DNA of 26,940 nt from the NCBI GenBank assembly GCA_003663355.1, contig QMZV01000005.1:1-26940 (forward strand), written 5' to 3'. Below the pieces are notes generated by a model that saw only the letters and a program-made list of their open reading frames with translations, was not told the origin of the DNA and ran no database searches. Each line of letters begins with the position of its first letter. The stretch's first letter is position 1. The translations under genes and the position numbers were made by a program. The DNA comes from Candidatus Aenigmatarchaeota archaeon (GTDB lineage Archaea > Aenigmatarchaeota > Aenigmatarchaeia > QMZS01). Shown here piece by piece: positions 1 through 6,457 of this stretch.

Positions 1-462
1 TCTACACCATAGTCCTGTCTCACATTCTATACTACCTTCACTACCTACATCACCTCCTTTATCACAGCATTCTCCTTTCCCAGCAAATGATGGGGTAGGT
101 GATGAAGAACTTCCACCTCCAGAACTTCCACTACCTATGCTACTGAAAGGAAACCTCTCTCTGCATTTCTGCAAGCAACCATCTGCATCCATACTTTCAT
201 TTGAGAAATATAAACGGCAGGCAGCTAATAAATTATCTGATTTTCCATCATTGTTAATGTCTCCAACAGGAATATTTTCTGGGGAATTTCCAGTTTGAAA
301 ATATTTATTGCATCCTGTGATAAAAGCACTCTCAGGATTTACAGTTTGAGGAAAAGGATTTGTTCCTGTAATAAACATATATCCAAGGGAAACAAGAACT
401 AAGATTGCAAGAGCAATTATAATAACAGAATTTACAGGTAAACTAACTCCTCTTAATCTCAT
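1..462 (-). CDS. Pilin-like secreted protein, 3' part beyond the window (partial)
   Basis: The frame is open from the ATG at 462 to the window edge, giving 154 codons with no stop. The N-terminus is MRLRGVSLPVNSVIIIALAI followed by more hydrophobic residues, the layout of an archaeal type IV pilin-like (class III) signal: a short basic start, Gly, then an uninterrupted hydrophobic helix. The second pilin-like protein of this window (1255-1542) has a matching N-terminus. The rest is outside the cell by inference: a PVGDINNDGKSDN stretch like a dockerin/EF-hand calcium loop near residues 85-97, then paired cysteines (GCLQKC, ECC), a Ser/Gly-rich linker near residues 130-140 and more cysteines. 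The substrate role in a pilus or secretion apparatus is inferred. The protein continues outside the window, so total length and further domains are unknown. Confidence 0.75.
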   Translation of the reverse strand, partial: MRLRGVSLPVNSVIIIALAILVLVSLGYMFITGTNPFPQTVNPESAFITGCNKYFQTGNSPENIPVGDINNDGKSDNLLAACRLYFSNESMDADGCLQKCRERFPFSSIGSGSSGGGSSSSPTPSFAGKGECCDKGGDVGSEGSIECETGLWCR

Positions 463-525
463 AAATACTATGTAGGGTTTTTCTTATATTTGTTTTTATA
501 TTTAAATACTTTATCTATTATATAT

Positions 526-578
526 GGGCACCACCTTTTTGAGATAAGGGCTATAACGACACGGTGCCCTAGCCCTTG
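526..578 (+). ncRNA. GC-rich pseudoknot-like RNA element before the HEPN gene
   Basis: Two perfect complementary pairs interleave. GGGCACC (526-532) pairs with GGTGCCC (563-569), and AAGGGCTA (546-553) pairs with TAGCCCTT (570-577), plus a possible T545-G578 wobble. The order A-B-A'-B' is that of an H-type pseudoknot, with the two 3' strands directly adjacent so the stems could stack. The GGGC at 526-529 could also pair with the GCCC at 572-575, so alternative hairpins are possible. It is a GC-rich island in AT-rich surroundings, outside any reading frame, in the gap between the divergent pilin gene and the HEPN gene. It may be an independent RNA, a 5' leader of HEPN-MNT, or the target of the HEPN RNase. 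Function is unknown, and the strand was chosen only because the next gene reads that way. Confidence 0.5.
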
Positions 579-593
579 TTAACATAAGTTAAC

Positions 594-941
594 TTGTTAA
601 AAAAGAGGGCAAAAAACTTTTTTGAAAATGCTAAAAGTTTAGCAAATAAAAAAATTTATGATTTAGCAGCTTTTAATTTAGAACAGGCAGCACAACTTTT
701 TTTAAAATCTTTTTTGTTGGAAAAAAGAGGATATTATCCAAAAACACATTCTTTAAGAATTTTATTGTCGCAGATGGCAGAATTTAATGAAAAGGCAAAG
801 AAATTATTAGAAAAAGAAAATTTAGGATTAGCAGCATTAGAAGATGCATATATAACATCTAGATATTTTAGTAGAGAATTTGAAATAACAGAGATAAAAA
901 AACTTATAGAAGTTGTTCAGAAAATTATGGGATTAGAATGA
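594..941 (+). CDS. HEPN domain protein (toxin half of a HEPN-MNT pair)
   Basis: This 115-residue all-helical protein has the HEPN layout: an N-terminal helix (KNFFENAKSLANKKIYDLA), the typical FNLEQAAQLFLKSFLL helix, and R45-x6-H52 (RGYYPKTH), which fits the R-x4-6-H catalytic signature of HEPN RNases. The start is TTG at 594. An in-frame stop lies at 585-587 and no ATG precedes the conserved helix, so TTG is the only good choice. The last codon overlaps the next gene by ATGA (938-941), which suggests translational coupling. HEPN partners of MNT proteins are typically RNases held inactive by the MNT partner. Whether this copy is an active toxin or a domesticated regulator cannot be read from the sequence. 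Confidence 0.85.
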   Translation: MLKKRAKNFFENAKSLANKKIYDLAAFNLEQAAQLFLKSFLLEKRGYYPKTHSLRILLSQMAEFNEKAKKLLEKENLGLAALEDAYITSRYFSREFEITEIKKLIEVVQKIMGLE

Positions 942-1246
942 AAGAAGTTTTTAAAAATTGGGAAACCTACGCTAAAAAAATAAAAAAAGTTGCTAAAAAA
1001 ATTTTGGGTGATGCTAATGTTTACGGATTTGGTAGTGTAATTAGAAAAAAGTGCACAGGTAGCAGCGATATAGATATTTTAATCTGCTCTCCTTCTGTTC
1101 CTGAAAAAGGATTGAGAAGGGCTGAAATAATTGCAGAAATAAGGGAGAAAACAAAATTGCCCTATGAATTTGAATTGCATTTGCTAACTTTAAAAAAATT
1201 TAAAGTTTATAAGAAGATGTTTGGTAAACTTAAAGAAATTAAATAA
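938..1246 (+). CDS. MNT-type minimal nucleotidyltransferase (antitoxin half)
   Basis: This 102-residue protein carries the nucleotidyltransferase signature G32-S33-x10-D44-x-D46 (GSVIRKKCTGSSDIDIL), the metal-binding core of the pol-beta-like MNT family. In HEPN-MNT modules the MNT protein neutralises the HEPN RNase, in studied cases by adding AMP to it. The gene starts inside the HEPN stop (ATGA overlap), as expected for a co-translated pair. The C-terminus (FELHLLTLKKF) has the family's usual short alpha/beta tail. The next gene, a pilin-like protein, starts 8 bp downstream and could be on the same transcript. Confidence 0.88.
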   Translation: MKEVFKNWETYAKKIKKVAKKILGDANVYGFGSVIRKKCTGSSDIDILICSPSVPEKGLRRAEIIAEIREKTKLPYEFELHLLTLKKFKVYKKMFGKLKEIK

Positions 1247-1254
1247 TAAATATT

Positions 1255-1542
1255 ATGGGACTGAAAGGAGTTTCTCTATCTATTGAAACAATTGTTATAA
1301 TTGTAATCTGTGTCCTTGTTCTCGTAGTTGTAGTTTTATTCTTTTCAGGAACTTTCAATCCATCTGCTTCTGGAATAGGAGAAGAAGCAAAATTGCAGAA
1401 AGAATGCAATGAATGGAGATGGCATTTTTATTCTAATGATACAAATGTTTTTAATAACAATACTTATCCAAATCTGTGGAATCAATTTAATAAAGATCCA
1501 GAAAAAGCAAGAAAGTATTGTGAGGGTAAAATAGAGGAGTAA
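1255..1542 (+). CDS. Small pilin-like secreted protein
   Basis: This protein has 95 residues. Its N-terminus MGLKGVSLSIETIVIIVICV is followed by more Val/Leu/Phe, and it matches residue by residue in style with the protein at 1-462 (M-x-L-K/R-G-V-S-L). This suggests both are recognised by the same prepilin peptidase and platform; cleavage after the Gly is inferred. The mature part is only about 65 residues, has an N-glycosylation-like NNT, many aromatic residues and two cysteines (C51, C89). The gap to the MNT stop is 8 bp, so co-transcription with HEPN-MNT is possible but may be accidental. The exact role (minor pilin or other exported protein) is not determined. Confidence 0.7.
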   Translation: MGLKGVSLSIETIVIIVICVLVLVVVVLFFSGTFNPSASGIGEEAKLQKECNEWRWHFYSNDTNVFNNNTYPNLWNQFNKDPEKARKYCEGKIEE

Positions 1543-1546
1543 GTTA

Positions 1547-1554
1547 TTTATATA
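1547..1554 (+). promoter_or_regulatory. TATA box for uL2
   Basis: TTTATATA lies just after the stop of the pilin-like gene. A transcript starting about 25 bp downstream would begin near 1576-1577, giving a leader of about 110 nt before the uL2 ATG at 1688. This is inferred from archaeal promoter spacing, not measured. Confidence 0.5.
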
Positions 1555-1562
1555 GTTCTTTT

Positions 1563-1683
1563 GTCTAATCCTAGACTTTGAATTGTTTTTTCGGGGTCAA
1601 ACTGCGTAACTACCAATTTTATTCTTTTTTAGATTTGTAGTTACACAGTTTGTTAAGACCTTTTCTTTTTTTAAAAGAAAAGG
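1563..1683 (+). promoter_or_regulatory. Structured 5' leader of the uL2 mRNA (three hairpins)
   Basis: Three hairpins follow one another. (1) GTCTA (1563-1567) with TAGAC (1572-1576), 5 bp, at or before the predicted transcription start. (2) 1598-1613 (CAAACTGCGTAACTAC) with 1637-1652 (GTAGTTACACAGTTTG): 16 positions pair with a single C-A mismatch (1605/1645) around a 23-nt loop; an outer GGTC (1595-1598)/GACC (1657-1660) pairing is an alternative. (3) CCTTTTCTTTT (1659-1669) with AAAAGAAAAGG (1673-1683), 11 bp, ending 4 nt before the ATG and covering the only purine-rich site (AAAAGGG). The GACC and CC arms overlap, so outer stem 2 and stem 3 exclude each other. A T-rich run (1661-1672) follows hairpin 2, resembling an attenuator. 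Regulation is inferred. Confidence 0.55.
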
Positions 1684-1687
1684 GTTT

Positions 1688-2380
1688 ATGGGAAAGAGAA
1701 TTATTGTTAGGAGAAGGGGTAAAGGAAGTTCAACTTACAGAGCAAAAGGAAAATTAGAATTAAAATTGCCAAAAAAAGAGGGAAAAGCAAAAGTTGTTGA
1801 TATACAACATGTATCTGCAAGAAATACCCCTGTTGCTAAAATAAAATTTGAAGACGGAACTATAAGTTTTATTCCAGCGCCCGTTGGATTGATGACAGGT
1901 CAGATTATAGATATTTCTCCTAATGCTGGTGTTTCTATGGGAAATATTTTACCTCTTGCAAGAATTCCAGAAGGATATTCGGTTTACTGCATTGAATCTA
2001 ATTATTTGGATGGAGGAAAATTTTGCAAATCTTCTGGCTCTTTTGCAATTGTAAAATCTCATGAAAAAGGTTATGCTTTTTTGGAGTTTCCATCAAAAAA
2101 AATAAAAAAATTCAGTGGTAACTGTAGGGCAATTATTGGAAAACCTGCAGGATTTGCAAGAACTACCAAACCATTCTTAAAGGCAGGAAATAAATGGAAA
2201 GTTATGAGATCAAGAGGAAAACTTTATCCAAAAACATCAGGTAGTAGAATGAATCCTGTTGATCATCCTTATGGAGGTAAAACAAAGCCTGGAAGATCAA
2301 CATCTGTATCAAGAAATGCTCCTCCTGGACAGAAAATAGGTTCTATTGCTCCAAGAAGGACTGGTAGAAGAAAGAAGTAA
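1688..2380 (+). CDS. rpl2: Large ribosomal subunit protein uL2
   Basis: This 230-residue protein has close archaeal uL2 character from end to end: MGKRIIVRRRGKGSSTYRA at the N-terminus, VVDIQHVSARNTPVAKIKF, the SH3-like region, GGKFCKSSGSFA, CRAIIGKPAGF, and the C-terminal MNPVDHPYGGK segment with the conserved His close to the peptidyl transferase centre, ending SRNAPPGQKIGSIAPRRTGR. uL2 joins 23S domains II, IV and V and is needed for subunit joining. It stands alone here, without the uL23 and uS19 neighbours of the usual archaeal S10 cluster, and has its own promoter and a long folded leader, which fits independent control of its synthesis. Confidence 0.97.
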   Translation: MGKRIIVRRRGKGSSTYRAKGKLELKLPKKEGKAKVVDIQHVSARNTPVAKIKFEDGTISFIPAPVGLMTGQIIDISPNAGVSMGNILPLARIPEGYSVYCIESNYLDGGKFCKSSGSFAIVKSHEKGYAFLEFPSKKIKKFSGNCRAIIGKPAGFARTTKPFLKAGNKWKVMRSRGKLYPKTSGSRMNPVDHPYGGKTKPGRSTSVSRNAPPGQKIGSIAPRRTGRRKK

Positions 2381-2397
2381 GTTAATTGTAAAGGGAT

Positions 2398-3075
2398 TTA
2401 CAGAATAAAAAGAAATATAAGCGATATAAATACCAATATTATTGTATGTTTAAGTCCAGTAATATATGAGCCCTCGGTTATTTTACCTATGACAAGCCCT
2501 GAAAAAATTGACTCTATAATAATAAGATGCTGAAATACAATTTTATATTCTAAAGCTTCAATTGCTTGAAAGGAAGGAATGAAAAAATTAAAAATTACAA
2601 AAATAATCCCTAAGAAAACAAAGAAAACAAAGTATAATGAGATTAGTTGAGGGAATAGTTCTGTTCTCCTTTCTCTTTCAAATTCTTTTGTCAAATTTAT
2701 ATAATCATATATATCTTTCATACTTTTACTGATATCTGGACTAAATTCTGAAGATTTCTCTGTTAATGTAACAATTTTTTCAATGAAATCATTGTTTGCT
2801 TTTTTTCTAAAATTTTTTAATGCAAGTACGAAAGGAACTCCCCATTCTATCTGCAAACACATATTTTTTATTAGAGGGGTTAAACTTCCGTAGCATCCTT
2901 CTTTACTTTTTCTTATTGCTTCAATTAATGACATTCCACTTGAAGTATTGTTGTAAATTTCTTGAAAAAATCTTGGAAATGACTTAACAATCTCCATCTT
3001 TTTTGCAAATCTATAATAGATAAAACTAATAAAGACCACTAAAGAAATACCCAAAACAAAAACAATGTGATTCAT
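2398..3075 (-). CDS. Pilus/type II secretion platform protein, C-terminal half (T2SSF domain)
   Basis: This 225-residue membrane protein has a hydrophobic helix at residues 3-22, a cytoplasmic four-helix T2SSF-type domain at about 30-140 (FPRFFQEIYNNTSSGMSLIEA), and three C-terminal membrane helices (about 143-165, 180-198, 206-225). It matches the second half of ArlJ/TadC/GspF-type inner membrane platform proteins, around which archaeal pili or archaella assemble. Its ATG overlaps the stop of the upstream gene by 4 nt (ATGA, 3072-3075). The two genes together would make one normal-length platform protein, so this is most likely a split gene whose halves associate. No assembly ATPase lies next to it. 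Confidence 0.75.
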   Translation of the reverse strand: MNHIVFVLGISLVVFISFIYYRFAKKMEIVKSFPRFFQEIYNNTSSGMSLIEAIRKSKEGCYGSLTPLIKNMCLQIEWGVPFVLALKNFRKKANNDFIEKIVTLTEKSSEFSPDISKSMKDIYDYINLTKEFERERRTELFPQLISLYFVFFVFLGIIFVIFNFFIPSFQAIEALEYKIVFQHLIIIESIFSGLVIGKITEGSYITGLKHTIILVFISLIFLFIL

Positions 3076-3953
3076 ATTCTTATTTTTTTAAGAATAATCA
3101 AAAACATTGTTCCTGCTAATGGAACAAAGACATAAGTTATTAATTTTATTAAAAACTTGATTTCAAAAGAAAAAAATACGGGCTCAATTAGAGAGAAAGA
3201 TGTTAGGATAATTACAATCACAATTGGCGCAATTATAAGAACAACAGTGAATACATCTGCTAAAAAACCCATCATTGAAATATATTTTTCTTGTTTCTCT
3301 TTATAAATACCAATACCTTTCTTAGATTCTTCATTTAAGTAGAGATTTATATTTCCACCAGAGGACATTGTTGATACATATCCTAAAAGAAAATCTCTGA
3401 ATTTTTCAGATGGGGTTCTAAAGGCAACTTCTTTTACACTTGAAATGACATCTTTTCCAACAAAGTTAATATATTTGTAAATTCTCTCGCACTCCTTTGC
3501 AAACTCTCCAAATTCTTTTGCTTCACCAAGATATCTAAACATCTGTTTAGGAGGGACTCCGCTGCTTGCAATGATATTCATATAAGATATCCCTAAGGGC
3601 ATGTTTCTTTCAATATCCTCTAATTGTTTGTTGTATTTATAAAAAGGATATATATAAAAGATTGTTGCAATTAAACTTGTTATAGTTATTGTTAGAATTA
3701 TTGAACTTAGAAAAGAAATTATGAAATTAAATTTCCAGAAAATTATAAATAGATAAAGGAAATAGACAAGAAAAATATTGAGGGATAAGAAACAATAAAA
3801 AAATAGTTTTCCTATGTATTTTTCATAAATGATTGGTAAATTGGATTTTTCAACAAGTTCTTTTAGAGGTAATAGTTTTTTCCAAAAATATTTCGTTCCA
3901 AGTTTTCCAAAAAACTGAATTAACTCCTCGTACATAATAACATATATTTTCAT
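3072..3953 (-). CDS. Pilus/type II secretion platform protein, N-terminal half (T2SSF domain)
   Basis: This 293-residue protein has two membrane segments at about 48-72 and 77-102, a T2SSF domain at about 115-220 and two more membrane helices at about 228-285. The T2SSF part has the archaeal platform pattern: MPLGISYMNIIASSGVPPKQ, then TPSEKFRDFLLGYVSTMSSG and a Gly-Asn-hydrophobic tail. It would anchor the assembly ATPase and pilin insertion at the membrane. Its partner half follows with an ATGA overlap. The pilin-like proteins at 1-462 and 1255-1542 are plausible clients, but which apparatus (adhesive pilus, archaellum or secretion) cannot be told. Its start is 72 bp from the divergent Cys-repeat gene, so the two may share a promoter region. 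Confidence 0.75.
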   Translation of the reverse strand: MKIYVIMYEELIQFFGKLGTKYFWKKLLPLKELVEKSNLPIIYEKYIGKLFFYCFLSLNIFLVYFLYLFIIFWKFNFIISFLSSIILTITITSLIATIFYIYPFYKYNKQLEDIERNMPLGISYMNIIASSGVPPKQMFRYLGEAKEFGEFAKECERIYKYINFVGKDVISSVKEVAFRTPSEKFRDFLLGYVSTMSSGGNINLYLNEESKKGIGIYKEKQEKYISMMGFLADVFTVVLIIAPIVIVIILTSFSLIEPVFFSFEIKFLIKLITYVFVPLAGTMFLIILKKIRI

Positions 3954-4025
3954 TTAAAGTTCTGTATCTAAAGTTTCTATAAAAATTTTTCTAAAATTAA
4001 TAAATATTAATAATAAATATTTATT

Positions 4026-5333
4026 ATGATACGAAATCAAATTTTTAAATCTTTTGTTGTAACTTTGATAGCGGTGTTTTTGTTAGCAACACCTGCGATA
4101 TATGCACAACCACAAGTGAAAATAAAGAGTCTTTTCTTAGTAGGTAAAGGATTTTCTGTTTCTCCAACAGATCTTTTTGACTTTAAATTAGCAAAAATTG
4201 GTATTGCAAGTGTAGAAGCAACTTCTATAAAGAGTTTAAGAATTGGAATTCTTGAGTTAGATGAAGATAAGTATAGAATTAGAAATGTTACAAAAGAGGA
4301 AGGTAAAGTTTCAGGATATTTATATTCAAATAAAACAAAGGTTGGTGAATTTGAATTAACTTCAGTAATGAAAGAAAACACAGAAGTTTGGGTTGGCACA
4401 CTATCTTTAAGTGGAAGTAATTATAACCTTTATATTGTCCAGGGAGTAAGAAAAATTAAACCTGTTGAATTAAAAGATAAGATAGCAGAATATTGTAAAG
4501 CAAACAGAAATGATCCAAATTGCAGAGCACGGATGGAAGAATATTGCAAAAACAATCCAAATGATGCAAGATGTAAAGAGATATTTAGAAGATATTGCAT
4601 TAATAATTCTGAAGATATGAGATGTAGAGAATATATAATAAATTATTGCAAGGAAAATCCAGAAAAAAGAGAATGCAGACTTTTAAAATTAAGATTGTCA
4701 GCAAGATATTGTGAAAAGAATCCAGATTCAAAATATTGTCTAAATCTAAGTAAAGAGTTAGTTGAGTATTGCTTAAAAAATCCTGAAAGAGAAAAGTGCA
4801 GAAATTTCTGTTCCAAATATCCTGAGAAGTGTTTAAAAGTTGTAAAAAGTTTAGCAGATTTTTGCATTGAAAATCCAAATCATACAAAGTGCATAGATTA
4901 TTGTAAGAAGCATAAAAAAGCATGTGTAAAACTCGCAGCAAGTACAATAAGTTTGTGTGCAAAAAATCCAAACAGCGAAAAATGCATAGAATATTGCAAA
5001 GCACATCCGGTTGCTTGTAAAATAGTTTCAGCAGAACTTGCAAGATATTGTATTGGTAGAGAAAATGATATAAAATGTAGGAATTATTGTAAAGAACATC
5101 CAGGAGCTTGTAAAGGAATTGCAGTTAATTTAGAAGGTTATTGTAGCAAACACAAAGACAAACCTGGATGTAAAATATTTTGTTCAAAATTCCCTAATAA
5201 ATGTGCAGTAGAAAAACCTGTTATTGTTGAAGAAAATATTAAAAAAGTTGGTCCTATAAAAATTTCCAGAGAAGTAGCCAATATAGTGACTTCAGTTAAC
5301 ACCAATGTAAATGTTAAACCTTCTATGAAATAA
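4026..5333 (+). CDS. Secreted protein with 15 ordered cysteine-pair repeats
   Basis: This 435-residue protein has a signal peptide ending near AIYAQ (residue 28), a domain of about 125 residues without cysteines (30-150), and then 30 cysteines between C157 and C393, all in close pairs. Ten pairs are C-x8-C, mostly with an Asn-Pro turn (such as CKNNPNDARC), and five are C-x6-C (such as CKEHPGAC). Units 1-6 are C-x8-C; from unit 6 the pattern alternates C-x8-C, x-x-Tyr/Phe, C-x6-C, about 10 residues, giving five copies of a composite repeat of roughly 31 residues. Spacers look helical, so a disulfide-stapled helical solenoid is likely. The C-terminal tail (395-435) is not repetitive. The function and family are unknown to me. 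A lipoprotein follows 1 bp after the stop. Confidence 0.85.
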   Translation: MIRNQIFKSFVVTLIAVFLLATPAIYAQPQVKIKSLFLVGKGFSVSPTDLFDFKLAKIGIASVEATSIKSLRIGILELDEDKYRIRNVTKEEGKVSGYLYSNKTKVGEFELTSVMKENTEVWVGTLSLSGSNYNLYIVQGVRKIKPVELKDKIAEYCKANRNDPNCRARMEEYCKNNPNDARCKEIFRRYCINNSEDMRCREYIINYCKENPEKRECRLLKLRLSARYCEKNPDSKYCLNLSKELVEYCLKNPEREKCRNFCSKYPEKCLKVVKSLADFCIENPNHTKCIDYCKKHKKACVKLAASTISLCAKNPNSEKCIEYCKAHPVACKIVSAELARYCIGRENDIKCRNYCKEHPGACKGIAVNLEGYCSKHKDKPGCKIFCSKFPNKCAVEKPVIVEENIKKVGPIKISREVANIVTSVNTNVNVKPSMK

Positions 5334-5334
5334 T

Positions 5335-5544
5335 ATGTTAAGAAAAGTTTTAGCTGTTTTTTTGATACTTTTATTATTTATTTTTTTAAGTGGATGCATA
5401 CAAAATACAGAAAAATCTCCAGTATCACCGACAGGAAAAGTAATTGACATTGAAGAAAAGGCAGTACAAGAAGTAGAAAAAGAGATGGATGAAATTTTAG
5501 AGAATATGACAATGGAAGATATAGAAAAAGCACTTACTGAGTAA
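5335..5544 (+). CDS. Small lipoprotein
   Basis: This 69-residue protein has a basic start (MLRK), a hydrophobic core and a lipobox LSGC with C21 as the likely lipidated residue. The remaining 48 residues are acidic and helical (EEKAVQEVEKEMDEILENM) after a short PTGKVIDI stretch. It starts 1 bp after the Cys-repeat gene ends, so the two almost certainly share a transcript and may act together at the cell surface. No enzymatic motif is visible. The start ATG at 5335 gives the correct length for a lipoprotein signal peptide. Confidence 0.75.
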   Translation: MLRKVLAVFLILLLFIFLSGCIQNTEKSPVSPTGKVIDIEEKAVQEVEKEMDEILENMTMEDIEKALTE

Positions 5545-5555
5545 TTTTTATTAAT

Positions 5556-5837
5556 CTAAATAATTGACAAAATAAAAATCAGCAGCAGAAACAAAACAAA
5601 GAAAGAAATCAAAGCAATTTTCACACTACCGAAGAAAAATTTTGCCAGAAAATAAATTAAAGGAAATAAAACAACAAAAGCAAGAATAATTCCAAGAGGT
5701 CCGGCAACAGAAATACTATAACCAAGAGAATGAACAAGCTCTATAAACAACTTAAAAACAACAATAATTGTATTAACTGTCTTATAAAAAATCACAAAAA
5801 ATATTTCAAACAGAATAGAGAATGGAGAAGCTACCAT
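5556..5837 (-). CDS. Small membrane protein of unknown function
   Basis: This protein has 93 residues, most of them hydrophobic. Likely membrane segments lie at about 6-30 (FSILFEIFFVIFYKTVNTII), 43-63 (AGPLGIILAFVVLFPLIYFL) and 70-92. The amphipathic stretch between them (VFKLFIELVHSLGY) may lie on the membrane surface. Its start lies inside the 3' end of the HTH-repeat gene (32-nt overlap in another frame), suggesting the two are co-translated. The stop is convergent with the lipoprotein gene 11 bp away. No family was recognised. Confidence 0.6.
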   Translation of the reverse strand: MVASPFSILFEIFFVIFYKTVNTIIVVFKLFIELVHSLGYSISVAGPLGIILAFVVLFPLIYFLAKFFFGSVKIALISFFVLFLLLIFILSII

Positions 5838-6450
5838 AATCTATTTTTCCTAATTGTTTAAGAATCTCTACACCTCTTTTTAATTTTCCAATATATTTTA
5901 GTCTTTTCGTTGGTTCTATATTTTTAAGTATTTCTTCTAATTTTTTATATTCTTCTGTTTCTGTTATTCCTTCTCCAAATCTATATTCCATCTCCGAAAT
6001 TCTTGACATCAAAATATAAGGATTATCTTCATTTATTCCATCTGATCCATTTGAATGATAAATCTCTTTGAAATATGGATCTTTTGAATATTTACTATAT
6101 TCAAAGTAATTTTCAAACCCATTCTTCCTTGCAAAATCTTCTAGATATTCAGACAAACTTTCAAAACCTTTCTTCTTTGCTAAATGTGTTTGATATTCAG
6201 AGTAATTTTTAAAACCTTTCTTCTTTGCTAAATCCTCTCGGTATTTAGACCGACTTTTAAAACCTTTCTTCTTTGCTAAATGTGTTTGATATTCAGATTG
6301 ACTTTTAAAACCCCTCCTCCAAACTTTATAATATGTTTCAATTGTGGATGAAGATGCTTTAATTCCATCTTTAGAAAGAATATCAAAAACTTCATCTGGC
6401 TTTTTTCCTTTTTCAAACAATTTTCTTGCCTCTTCTTCTATTGTCACCAT
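5806..6450 (-). CDS. HTH-like protein with five 16-residue repeats
   Basis: This protein has 214 residues. Residues 1-47 look like a helix-turn-helix of the sort used to read DNA (ARKLFEKGKKPDEVFDILS, then a second helix and TIETYYKVWRR). Residues 47-124 are five tandem copies of a 16-residue unit, consensus GFKSxSEYxxxLAKKK, strongly basic in copies 1-3 and diverging in copies 4-5. The rest (about 125-214) is helical, with the pattern EEYKKLEEILKNIEP. A basic repeat after an HTH suggests nucleic-acid binding in register with a helix, but this is inference. The next gene (5556-5837) starts within its 3' end and Dph2 lies upstream on the same strand with 7 bp between. I recognise the repeat style but no named family. 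Confidence 0.7.
   Translation of the reverse strand: MVTIEEEARKLFEKGKKPDEVFDILSKDGIKASSSTIETYYKVWRRGFKSQSEYQTHLAKKKGFKSRSKYREDLAKKKGFKNYSEYQTHLAKKKGFESLSEYLEDFARKNGFENYFEYSKYSKDPYFKEIYHSNGSDGINEDNPYILMSRISEMEYRFGEGITETEEYKKLEEILKNIEPTKRLKYIGKLKRGVEILKQLGKIDYGSFSILYSV
6163..6280 (-). repeat. 48-bp tandem repeat inside the HTH-repeat gene
   Basis: A 22-bp core (AAAACCTTTCTTCTTTGCTA plus AA on the + strand) occurs identically at 6163, 6211 and 6259, exactly 48 bp apart. A second segment beginning TAAATGTGTTTGATATTCAG occurs at 6181 and again 96 bp later. The period equals 16 codons, so repeat number can change without breaking the frame. Base identity is higher than protein drift alone would leave, suggesting recent duplication or gene conversion between units. 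Confidence 0.85.
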
Positions 6451-6457
6451 AAAATAA

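Noticed and set aside
1598..1652. uL2 leader hairpin as a transposon end or MITE
   Set aside because: No target-site duplication or second copy was seen in the window; the position in a promoter-ATG gap favours an RNA structure, though a genome-wide search for copies would be decisive.
4012..4025. 14-bp palindrome AATAAATATTTATT before the Cys-repeat gene
   Set aside because: In DNA this AT-rich such palindromes are expected often; it may overlap the promoter but has no other support.
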